The notes under the pieces were generated by a model. It saw only the letters and a list, made by a program, of their open reading frames with translations, was not told the origin of the DNA and searched no databases. The position numbers and the translations under genes were made by a program. Below are positions 1 through 6,475 of a DNA stretch of 64,000 bases, one piece after another; the first letter of the stretch is position 1; each line of letters opens with the position of its first letter. The DNA comes from Alphaproteobacteria bacterium (lineage in GTDB: Bacteria > Pseudomonadota > Alphaproteobacteria > Micavibrionales > Micavibrionaceae), in the NCBI GenBank assembly GCA_020848095.1, contig JADLAT010000017.1, positions 124,001-188,000 of the forward strand, in the 5' to 3' direction.

Positions 1-1304
1 CCGCCGTTGTGGCGCGCGGTATGGGCAAATGCTGTGTTGCGGGCGCGGGTGATCTGCATATTGATGTAAAGGCCCGCCTTATCAGCGTTGGCGCACGTCA
101 GTTTAAAGAAGGCGACATCCTCACGATTGATGGCTCTACCGGCGAAGTCATGGCCGGAAGTGTTGATACGATCCAGCCGGAAATGTCCGGTGAATTTGCG
201 ACCCTTATGGGCTGGGCCGATGAGCGCCGCCGCATGGTCGTGCGCGCGAACGCGGAAACGCCGCTGGATGCGAAAACCGCCCGTGAGTTCGGCGCGGAAG
301 GAATCGGCCTGTGCCGGACCGAGCATATGTTCTTCGACCCGCAGCGCATTCAAAACGTGCGCGAGATGATCTTTGCCACGAAAGAAGCCGAACGCCGCGC
401 CGCGCTGGATAAGCTTTTGCCGGAGCAACGCAAGGATTTTGCCGGCCTTTTTGAGATCATGAGCGGCCTGCCCGTTACGGTGCGTCTGCTTGATCCGCCT
501 TTGCATGAGTTTTTGCCGCACACGGATGAAGACATTAGCAGCTTTGCCAAAAGCGCGGGCATCAGCGCCGATCTTGTGCATCGCCGTCTTTCCGACCTGC
601 ACGAAACCAATCCTATGCTGGGGCACCGCGGTTGCCGCCTTGGCGTTTCCTACCCGGAGATATACGAAATGCAGGCCCGGGCGATTTTTGAAGGTGCGCT
701 TGAGGCCGCCGCAAAAACATCGCAAACCGTGACGCCGGAGATCATGATTCCGCTGGTGGGCGCTAAAAAAGAGCTGGAGCTGATGCGGGCCGTTGTTGAT
801 AACGCCGCCAAAGCCGTCTTTGCGGAGCAAGGCCGCACGCTTAATTACAGTGTAGGGACGATGATCGAATTGCCGCGCGCCGCCCTGACTGCCGATAAGA
901 TTGCCGAATGCGCCGATTTTTTTAGCTTCGGCACCAATGACCTGACACAAACGACTCTGGGGATGAGCCGGGACGATGCCGCAAGCTTCCTGCCGGCCTA
1001 TGTCGGCGCGGGCATTTACGAGCGCGATCCGTTTTCCTCTCTGGACACAGAAGGCGTGGGCCAGTTAATTGAGATTGCCAGAGATAAAGGGCGCAGCACG
1101 AACAATGCCATCAAACTTGGCATATGCGGCGAACATGGCGGCGACCCGGCCTCCATAGCATTTTGTGAGAAAATGGGGCTGGATTACGTTTCCTGCTCCC
1201 CTTACCGCGTGCCGATTGCCAAGCTGGCCGCCGCGCAGGCCGCGATCCGGGAGGGAAACTCCAAAACCATCGCTTTACAGGGCAAGAAAGCGGGTGTAGC
1301 CTAG
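1..1304 (+). CDS. ppdK: Pyruvate phosphate dikinase, C-terminal part (5' end outside window)
   Basis: Interconverts pyruvate and phosphoenolpyruvate using ATP and phosphate, in the cytoplasm. The reading frame is open at the left edge, from base 3, and reads AVVARGMGKCCVAGA. This is the segment just after the catalytic swivel histidine (usually TSHAAVVARG), so that histidine lies only a few residues outside the window. The remaining residues form the PEP/pyruvate-binding TIM barrel: GIGLCRTEHMFF, the GHRGCRLG segment, SFGTNDLTQTT and GICGEHGG, whose Cys is the usual catalytic acid. The ATP-grasp half is not visible. The stop is TAG at 1302-1304, followed after 5 bases by a small membrane-protein gene. 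The family call is secure. Confidence 0.97.
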   Translation, partial: AVVARGMGKCCVAGAGDLHIDVKARLISVGARQFKEGDILTIDGSTGEVMAGSVDTIQPEMSGEFATLMGWADERRRMVVRANAETPLDAKTAREFGAEGIGLCRTEHMFFDPQRIQNVREMIFATKEAERRAALDKLLPEQRKDFAGLFEIMSGLPVTVRLLDPPLHEFLPHTDEDISSFAKSAGISADLVHRRLSDLHETNPMLGHRGCRLGVSYPEIYEMQARAIFEGALEAAAKTSQTVTPEIMIPLVGAKKELELMRAVVDNAAKAVFAEQGRTLNYSVGTMIELPRAALTADKIAECADFFSFGTNDLTQTTLGMSRDDAASFLPAYVGAGIYERDPFSSLDTEGVGQLIEIARDKGRSTNNAIKLGICGEHGGDPASIAFCEKMGLDYVSCSPYRVPIAKLAAAQAAIREGNSKTIALQGKKAGVA

Positions 1305-1309
1305 AGGCT

Positions 1310-1474
1310 ATGGATACTGAAAACCCGCAAGAACCCAAGAACGGTAAAGAAATGCTCAAGCGTTTCGACATGTACCGTTTTTTCAGCCGCAAGGATGTGA
1401 TCCTCGTGATTGCTTTTCTCGTTGCGTTTTTGATTTTTTCTCTGGCGATCTGGCTGGTGCCGCAGGTGGCTTAA
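1310..1474 (+). CDS. Small single-pass membrane protein, 54 residues
   Basis: A short ORF starting ATG five bases after the dikinase stop, so probably cotranscribed with it. The N-terminal half is charged (MDTENPQEPKNGKEMLKRFD). After RFFSRKDV comes one hydrophobic helix, roughly residues 30-50, ending LVPQVA. The predicted topology is cytoplasmic N-terminus with one membrane span. Its TAA at 1472-1474 overlaps the stop of the convergent cysE by three bases. I do not recognise the family. Support is the tight spacing, a sensible membrane segment and the absence of any other explanation for the gap. Confidence 0.65.
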   Translation: MDTENPQEPKNGKEMLKRFDMYRFFSRKDVILVIAFLVAFLIFSLAIWLVPQVA

Positions 1475-2163
1475 AGCGCCTTTGGCCCGGATCTTTTCTT
1501 TGGCTTTGGCTTTTCCTCTGCGCAGTCTTCCTCCGCGATATTCAGCTCCCGCTTTATATTCCCCATCTCCCGGACAATACAATCGATGGTGAAGGTGATT
1601 TGCTCCATCTCGGCGCGGCTTGGCATACCATAGCCCCGCGCGGTGTCATCCCCGCCCACAACGCGCGCCGGAATCCCCAGCGCGGTTGCGCCATCCGGGA
1701 TATCGTTCGTCACGACAGAATTCGAGCCGACCTTCGCGTGATGCCCCACAGTGATATCACCCAGAATTTGCGCACCTGCGCCGATCATGGCCCGATCCAA
1801 AATGGTGGGGTGACGCTTTTGGCCCTGCTGGTCCGCGCGCCCTACGCCGCCCAGTGTTACGCCGTGATAGATCGTGACATCATCGCCAATAACAGCGGTC
1901 TGGCCGATCACCACGCCGATGCCATGGTCGATGAATAATCTTTTGCCTATTTTCGCTTCCGGGTGAATTTCAACGCCGGTGAAGATACGTCCAATATTGG
2001 CCAGAACCCGCGCCAATGTGCGCGCCCCCTTCCCCCACAGCCAATGATTCATACGGTGAATAAGCACGGCGTGAAAACCGTTATAGGCCAGACAAACCTC
2101 TAGAAACCCCGGCGCGGCCGGGTCACGAGCCTGAATGGCCTTGATGTCGTCTTTGATGCCCAT
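1471..2163 (-). CDS. cysE: Serine O-acetyltransferase
   Basis: Makes O-acetylserine from serine and acetyl-CoA, the first step of cysteine synthesis. The 230 residues match the short form of the family: an N-terminal helical part (PGFLEVCLAYNGFHAVLIHR), then a left-handed beta-helix of hexapeptide repeats starting near GVEIHPEAKIGKRLFIDH. The active-site region is GIGVVIGQTAVIGDD and GVTLGGVG. The C-terminal tail is Lys/Pro-rich (KPKPKKRSGP) and lacks the usual Ile end used to dock CysK, so cysteine-synthase complex formation is uncertain. It is transcribed convergently to the dikinase and away from the DUF502 gene upstream. Confidence 0.95.
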   Translation of the reverse strand: MGIKDDIKAIQARDPAAPGFLEVCLAYNGFHAVLIHRMNHWLWGKGARTLARVLANIGRIFTGVEIHPEAKIGKRLFIDHGIGVVIGQTAVIGDDVTIYHGVTLGGVGRADQQGQKRHPTILDRAMIGAGAQILGDITVGHHAKVGSNSVVTNDIPDGATALGIPARVVGGDDTARGYGMPSRAEMEQITFTIDCIVREMGNIKRELNIAEEDCAEEKPKPKKRSGPKAL

Positions 2164-2190
2164 GGTGTTCTTATTTGCTCCTTAATTAAT

Positions 2191-2919
2191 TTATGCGTCG
2201 CCGGATTTATCCGCGTGGCTTACCACCTGCTGCGGAGGTGTCTCCCCCTCCACGGCAATGTCCGGCGAGGTTAATATACCGCCGGAAATAATCATTTTAA
2301 TCGCATCATCGACGCTCATCCCCAGCGGAATTAAATCTTTTTTAGGGATCAGAAGTAAAAAACCGGAGGTAGGATTCGGCGTGGTCGGAAAGAACACATT
2401 CATCGTTACATCTTCAGTCAGGCGCTGTACCTCTCCCTTGGACAGGCCGGTTACAAAACCGATCACCCAGATGCCCTTGCGAGGAAATTCAAACATAACG
2501 GCTTCGCGAAAGGCCTGGGCCTGAGATCCCAGAACCGTCTCGAAAACCTGCTTCAAGCCCTTATAGATCGTGTTAATGATCGGGACGCGGTGAACAACAT
2601 ATTCCGACATGCGGATAATCATGCGGCCCATAAAATTGGTGGCAAACCAGCCCACAACCGTAAAAAACGCCAGGGCAATGATAATCCCCAGCCCCGGAAC
2701 CGTTGGACCGCCGTACAGCGCACTGTACAATTCATGCGGCAAGATGCGGGAGACTTGCGTGTCTATAAAGGTAAAGAAAACATAGGTCAGATAAACAGTC
2801 AGAAAAATCGGAGCCGTGACCAAAATCCCCGTTAGAAAATAACGCCGTAGCCGTGGACCGACGCCGCGGCTGCCGGTAATTATATCAGAATCCGCAGGGG
2901 GGGGATTTATGTCCATCAT
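2191..2919 (-). CDS. DUF502 family inner-membrane protein
   Basis: 242 residues. A first membrane helix follows RRYFLTGILVTAPIFLTVYL and a second lies in PGLGIIIALAFFTVVGWFAT. After these comes the conserved soluble region with VPIINTIYKGLKQV and FPRKGIWVIGFVTG, then a PTTPNPTSGFLLLIP segment; this order is diagnostic of DUF502. The biochemical function of the family is unknown. Members are widespread in Proteobacteria and often lie beside housekeeping genes. It lies 27 bases upstream of cysE on the same strand, so the two may be cotranscribed. The C-terminal tail (SHADKSGDA) is disordered. Confidence 0.9.
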   Translation of the reverse strand: MMDINPPPADSDIITGSRGVGPRLRRYFLTGILVTAPIFLTVYLTYVFFTFIDTQVSRILPHELYSALYGGPTVPGLGIIIALAFFTVVGWFATNFMGRMIIRMSEYVVHRVPIINTIYKGLKQVFETVLGSQAQAFREAVMFEFPRKGIWVIGFVTGLSKGEVQRLTEDVTMNVFFPTTPNPTSGFLLLIPKKDLIPLGMSVDDAIKMIISGGILTSPDIAVEGETPPQQVVSHADKSGDA

Positions 2920-2988
2920 GCGCGCATCATGGCGCTATGCGGTACAAAAATCAACAACGAATAAGGGTGTGTTATGCGACCGGATTTA

Positions 2989-3189
2989 TCATGAGGGTAT
3001 ATACGCAACCAGCTTACCGACCTCATTTTCAATATGAACATTACAAATGCGCGTATAATAATGGCTGTCCAAAGGGGGACCAACGGTATCTAAAAGATAA
3101 TTCGTTTCGGAGCTGTCTGTCACTTTTCCCAGTATTTTTTCCAATTTCTTAGGAAAGTCGGGGTCGGGCGTATTACTTGTGAAATTCAA
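2989..3189 (-). CDS. Hypothetical protein, 66 residues, last gene of an accessory cassette
   Basis: Reads MNFTSNTPDPDFPKKLEKIL and ends KLVAYIPS. There is no signal peptide or membrane helix, and I recognise no family. The start codon overlaps the stop of the HEXXH protein gene by four bases (ATGA type), which implies translational coupling and supports it being real. The surrounding DNA is visibly AT-richer than the flanking housekeeping genes. It could be a small partner or immunity-like protein of the upstream gene, but nothing in the sequence proves that. Confidence 0.55.
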   Translation of the reverse strand: MNFTSNTPDPDFPKKLEKILGKVTDSSETNYLLDTVGPPLDSHYYTRICNVHIENEVGKLVAYIPS

Positions 3190-3842
3190 ACCGCTTTTTG
3201 CTTTTCGGGCACTGGAAAAAAACTTCTTTTTATCTCTGATTTACCTGCCTGAGACAATGCAAGCTGAATCTGGTCATCGTAGTCTGTGCCCAGCCCTTGT
3301 ATCATCCAAAAATCAAAGGCTTCCCGGACAACCTGCCCAAACTTCTTTTTATTTGCGCAAAGCGTTTCAATATAATCAGGATCATTTTTATACAGATCTT
3401 TTTCAGAGGGAGATAAACAGTCTAATAATTTTTCTGAATACGAATGGCCCACGCGCATGGAGTGGCATATCTCTAAAGTTACGGCGAAATGAATGGCTCT
3501 GGCATCTGCCTCCTTAAATCTCTCCACGAGGACATAATCCTGCGGCGCTGGCGGAGCCTTGATTTCACCCGGTAAATTAGCATATTGCCAGGCATGGCGC
3601 CCTTCATGAGCCAGAATAAGGGCGTTTACGTGTCTTCCATACTCTATCCTTCCATTTCCCTCACCGGAAGATGGGGATATAAATCTACCCTCCACATCCT
3701 CTGGCATATCTTTGTTTTCTGTAATTTCTATTTCTTTATCTTCCAGAAATTTAAATATATCTGCACCAATTTGGGATGATTTCAGAGCTATTCTATGATC
3801 TGAAAAACTTTCAGCAAACCGAAACGCATAATCTTTAAGCAT
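3186..3842 (-). CDS. Putative zinc metallopeptidase-like protein (DUF6782-like)
   Basis: 218 residues, cytoplasmic by sequence (no signal peptide). The central feature is LILAHEGRHAWQYA, an HEXXH zincin motif at H79-E80-H83. It is followed about 30 residues later by ERFKEADARA, whose Glu/Asp could supply the third metal ligand. This spacing and the HAWQ context recall the DUF6782 putative metallopeptidase family, a recollection rather than a search result. The substrate is unknown. The gene sits 15 bases after the stop of a membrane-protein gene and overlaps a 66-residue gene by four bases, so the three probably form one operon near an integrase remnant. Confidence 0.65.
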   Translation of the reverse strand: MLKDYAFRFAESFSDHRIALKSSQIGADIFKFLEDKEIEITENKDMPEDVEGRFISPSSGEGNGRIEYGRHVNALILAHEGRHAWQYANLPGEIKAPPAPQDYVLVERFKEADARAIHFAVTLEICHSMRVGHSYSEKLLDCLSPSEKDLYKNDPDYIETLCANKKKFGQVVREAFDFWMIQGLGTDYDDQIQLALSQAGKSEIKRSFFPVPEKQKAV

Positions 3843-3857
3843 ATCACCTCTCCCCTA

Positions 3858-4472
3858 CTACAGCTCTGCTGACACATCAGGCAAATTCAGGGGCTTATCC
3901 ATGATCAGTATCTGCGGGGGAGCGTTTTTATTATTATTGTCCCCAAAAGTAAAGATGACACTTTTACCGTTGTATTTATGGGCCAATGGCTCAACGGATA
4001 ATTTTCCATCTTTGCCTTGAACTACCTGACAAGGGGAATTGCCACAATTTTTTAAAAGTGCCTGCCCATAGGCCTCTTCTATCTCTTGTTTTGTCTGCCT
4101 AAACTGACCTTTCTCATCATTATAGCTCGCGGACATTGGCACGTACACTAAAGCTGTGATCACAGCCCCCACGACCGCCCCGAAAGATGCTAATTGAAGA
4201 GAGTTTCTTATTGCCACACTCTTAGTCTTATCTTTATTTCTATTCTCCAGATACGTCATCGCGCCAAAAATCGCAGCCGTTCCGCCGGCCCCCATTAACC
4301 AGACATTTCCATCACCAGTATTACCCGATGCTATACTTTGAGCGACGTACCCTGTGAACGCCGATACGCCCGCCACGGCGGCAAAACCCAGAAGTAGCCT
4401 GCCTCCATTCAGCAAAGCTCGTTTGCGCCATTCCTCCACACTGGCTGTTAAGTTTTCGATCTTCTCTTGCAA
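3858..4472 (-). CDS. Hypothetical inner-membrane protein, first gene of the accessory cassette
   Basis: 204 residues as drawn. A short amphipathic start (MQEKIENLTASVEEW) leads into about three hydrophobic segments: GGRLLLGFAAVAGVSAFTGY, NVWLMGAGGTAAIFGAMTYL and ASFGAVVGAVITALVYVP. A soluble C-terminal domain follows with two Cys in LLKNCGNSPCQVVQG. No family is recognised. The start shown is TTG; the frame stays open upstream (toward 4520) with no ATG, and that DNA also encodes the integrase remnant on the other strand. The true 5' end may therefore have been lost or replaced at a junction. Confidence 0.55.
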   Translation of the reverse strand: MQEKIENLTASVEEWRKRALLNGGRLLLGFAAVAGVSAFTGYVAQSIASGNTGDGNVWLMGAGGTAAIFGAMTYLENRNKDKTKSVAIRNSLQLASFGAVVGAVITALVYVPMSASYNDEKGQFRQTKQEIEEAYGQALLKNCGNSPCQVVQGKDGKLSVEPLAHKYNGKSVIFTFGDNNNKNAPPQILIMDKPLNLPDVSAEL

Positions 4473-4494
4473 ATTTTGCGGGTCTTCACCCGCC

Positions 4495-4815
4495 CTTAAA
4501 TTCGTGACTGAGCAACTGCTCGATGCCCGAACCGTTGATATAACGCCCTATCTGATATGCACAAAGCGCGGTCTGCCGTATTACAATGAAGAAACAGGCT
4601 CATGCTCTGGATGGGACTCCATATGGAGCCGCTTTATGAAACGCGCCTTGAAAGAAACCGCTCTCAAAGACAAATTCACCATGCACGACCTGCGCGCCAA
4701 GTGTGCCAGCGATATAAAGGATGAAAAAGACGCGCAAAAACTCCTTGCGCATGCCAACCTCTCAATGACAAAACGATACCGCCGCAAGGTCGATATCGTG
4801 TTGCCGGGGCGATAA
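4495..4815 (+). pseudogene. Tyrosine recombinase (phage integrase) C-terminal remnant
   Basis: The plus-strand frame ending TAA at 4813-4815 carries about 105 residues of an integrase catalytic domain: RGLPYYNEETGSCSGWDSI, then FTMHDLRAKCASD (the HxxR box), LLAHANLSMTKRYRRK (second His box and the nucleophilic Tyr). The N-terminal arm- and core-binding domains and the first catalytic Arg are missing. Sequence before about 4495 belongs to the opposite-strand membrane-protein gene, so the fragment is truncated. Its 3' end points at the 3' end of tRNA-Lys 66 bases away, the usual arrangement for an element integrated at a tRNA. It is almost certainly inactive. Confidence 0.75.
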
Positions 4816-4881
4816 TCTATGATACAAATTGAAATCTATGATACAGAGGCAAAAAATTATCGGCTGGAAACTGGCTGTGAG

Positions 4882-4957
4882 TGGTGATCGCTGTGGGATT
4901 CGAACCCACGACCTACTGATTAAAAGTCAGTTGCTCTACCAGCTGAGCTAAGCGATC
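4882..4957 (-). tRNA. tRNA-Lys (anticodon UUU)
   Basis: On the minus strand the acceptor stem GATCGCT pairs with AGCGATC, followed by discriminator A and an encoded CCA. The D-loop is AGCTCAGCTGGTAGAGC. The anticodon stem ACTGA/TCAGT encloses the loop CTTTTAA, giving anticodon TTT. The T-arm is GTGGGTTCGAATCCCAC. All arms pair well. An integrase remnant lies just beyond its 3' end. Confidence 0.97.
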
Positions 4958-4986
4958 TTACCGATGAGGCATCGAAGATTTGACGC

Positions 4987-5015
4987 ACAATATGTATTTG
5001 CAAGCGTCACGTCAA
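4987..5015 (-). promoter_or_regulatory. Sigma70-type promoter for tRNA-Lys
   Basis: On the minus strand TTGACG (5010-5015) and TATTGT (4987-4992) are separated by exactly 17 bases. The -10 box lies about 30 bases upstream of the mature tRNA 5' end, a fitting distance. Confidence 0.6.
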
Positions 5016-5026
5016 GCGCTTAGGAG

Positions 5027-5536
5027 CTACTTTTGGAACTTTTGTCGTAGTTTTTCTGCGACCCGCGGTGTTACGAACTCCTCAATATCCCCGCCCATTG
5101 AGCATATTTCCTTTACGAAGGAGGCCGAAACGAACTGCCACTTATCCGCCGCCATGAGGAAAACCGTCTCAATCTCCGGGTCGAGCTTCGCGTTCATGCC
5201 TGTCATCTGGAATTCATACTCAAAGTCAGAAACGGCGCGCAACCCTCTAAAAATACAAAATGAATTAACATCTCTTGCAAAATGCACCAGCAGCTTATCG
5301 AAAGAGCGCACCTCAATCTCGCAGCCCTTTTCCTTCATGGTTTCTATGTCCGCCCTGAGGAGGTCCACGCGCTCCTCATGGCTAAAAAGCGGGTTCTTGC
5401 GGGCATTATCCGCCACGCCGACAATAAGGCGGTCAACCAGCCGGCTGGCGCGCTGGATCAAATGCAGGTGCCCCTTTGTTACGGGGTCGAACGTGCCGGG
5501 GTAAACGCCGGTGATATATTTGCCTGTTTTTATCAT
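5027..5536 (-). CDS. coaD: Phosphopantetheine adenylyltransferase
   Basis: Transfers AMP to 4'-phosphopantetheine to form dephospho-CoA, the penultimate step of coenzyme A synthesis. 169 residues, the normal length. The nucleotidyltransferase signature is near the N-terminus: GVYPGTFDPVTKGHLHLIQR, including the GTFDP and (T/H)xGH boxes. VADNARKNPLFSHEERVDLL, FCIFRGLRAVSDFEYEFQM and VSASFVKEI are family blocks further on. The upstream EamA gene ends one base before the start, so the two share a transcript. Its coding start almost touches the -35 box of the tRNA-Lys promoter on the far side. Confidence 0.97.
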   Translation of the reverse strand: MIKTGKYITGVYPGTFDPVTKGHLHLIQRASRLVDRLIVGVADNARKNPLFSHEERVDLLRADIETMKEKGCEIEVRSFDKLLVHFARDVNSFCIFRGLRAVSDFEYEFQMTGMNAKLDPEIETVFLMAADKWQFVSASFVKEICSMGGDIEEFVTPRVAEKLRQKFQK

Positions 5537-5537
5537 G

Positions 5538-6458
5538 CTAGCCTACTTTTACTCCCCTATATTTACAGTATAGCGCCGGGAAGGCCTCAACCATTAACAT
5601 GGCGCAGATAATCAGTCCACAGCCCAGCCACCCCAATGCCGGCAACGTATCGCCCAACAGCACAGCCCCGGCCAGCGCGGCAAACAATGTTTCCGTAGAG
5701 TATAAAACAGCCGCTTCCGATGCCGGAGTCTTTTTCTGGGCCGCTATAGCAATAGTAAAGGCGATCCCCCCGGAAACCACGCCAGTATAAAGTAACTGCC
5801 CGAGATTATCATACACCATCTGTAACCCCAGCCCCTCGAATGTGAAAGCGCAGGTCAGGCCAAAAACCGCTAACAGCAAATATTTAAAGCTCGCAACAAC
5901 CATCACGCTATGTCCGCGCAGCATAATGCGGCCAAGCAATACAATATAAAGAGAGAAACACAACGCGCTGAAAAACATCAACCAATCACCCACCACGAGC
6001 GCCGAAAACGTACCTCCGCTCAGGCACCATATTCCAGTAATTGCCAAACCACAAGCTACCCACAAGGTAGGGCGCACGTGTGTTTTAAAACACAACCAAG
6101 CCATTAACGGTACAAAGACGACATAAAGCCCGGTTAAAAATCCCGCATTGGTGACGGTCGAGGTCAACAAACCCACTTGCTGAAGCGCCATGCCACTAAA
6201 AAGCGCACAGCCTGTCGCCAAGAGAAGGTTAAAATCTGTCTTAAACAAGGATCGAATTTCGACCGGGCGTTTTTTATAGCTGTGAAAGGCCAATGGTAAA
6301 ACAAAGGCCAGAGAAATACAAAAACGAACTCCGACGAAACCGAAAGGACCCAAACCGTCCATGCCGGTTTTTTGTGCGACGAAGGCTGTACCCCAAATAA
6401 AAGCCGCAAATAGTATCAGAACATCTGCTTTTAATCTTTGCATGGCTGGTATTGGCAA
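5538..6458 (-). CDS. EamA/DMT-family transporter
   Basis: 306 residues with about ten hydrophobic helices in two repeated halves, as in the drug/metabolite transporter superfamily. The first half begins ADVLILFAAFIWGTAFVAQK and the second around GDWLMFFSALCFSLYIVLLG. The substrate cannot be deduced; relatives export amino acids, metabolites or drugs. The C-terminal helix pair (LGWLGCGLIICAMLMVEAF) is typical. An internal Met at residue 6 (MQRLKAD) is an alternative start. It lies between gyrA (upstream, 17-base gap) and coaD (downstream, one base) on the same strand. Confidence 0.88.
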   Translation of the reverse strand: MPIPAMQRLKADVLILFAAFIWGTAFVAQKTGMDGLGPFGFVGVRFCISLAFVLPLAFHSYKKRPVEIRSLFKTDFNLLLATGCALFSGMALQQVGLLTSTVTNAGFLTGLYVVFVPLMAWLCFKTHVRPTLWVACGLAITGIWCLSGGTFSALVVGDWLMFFSALCFSLYIVLLGRIMLRGHSVMVVASFKYLLLAVFGLTCAFTFEGLGLQMVYDNLGQLLYTGVVSGGIAFTIAIAAQKKTPASEAAVLYSTETLFAALAGAVLLGDTLPALGWLGCGLIICAMLMVEAFPALYCKYRGVKVG

Positions 6459-6475
6459 GCGCTGGCGAATTTGGC

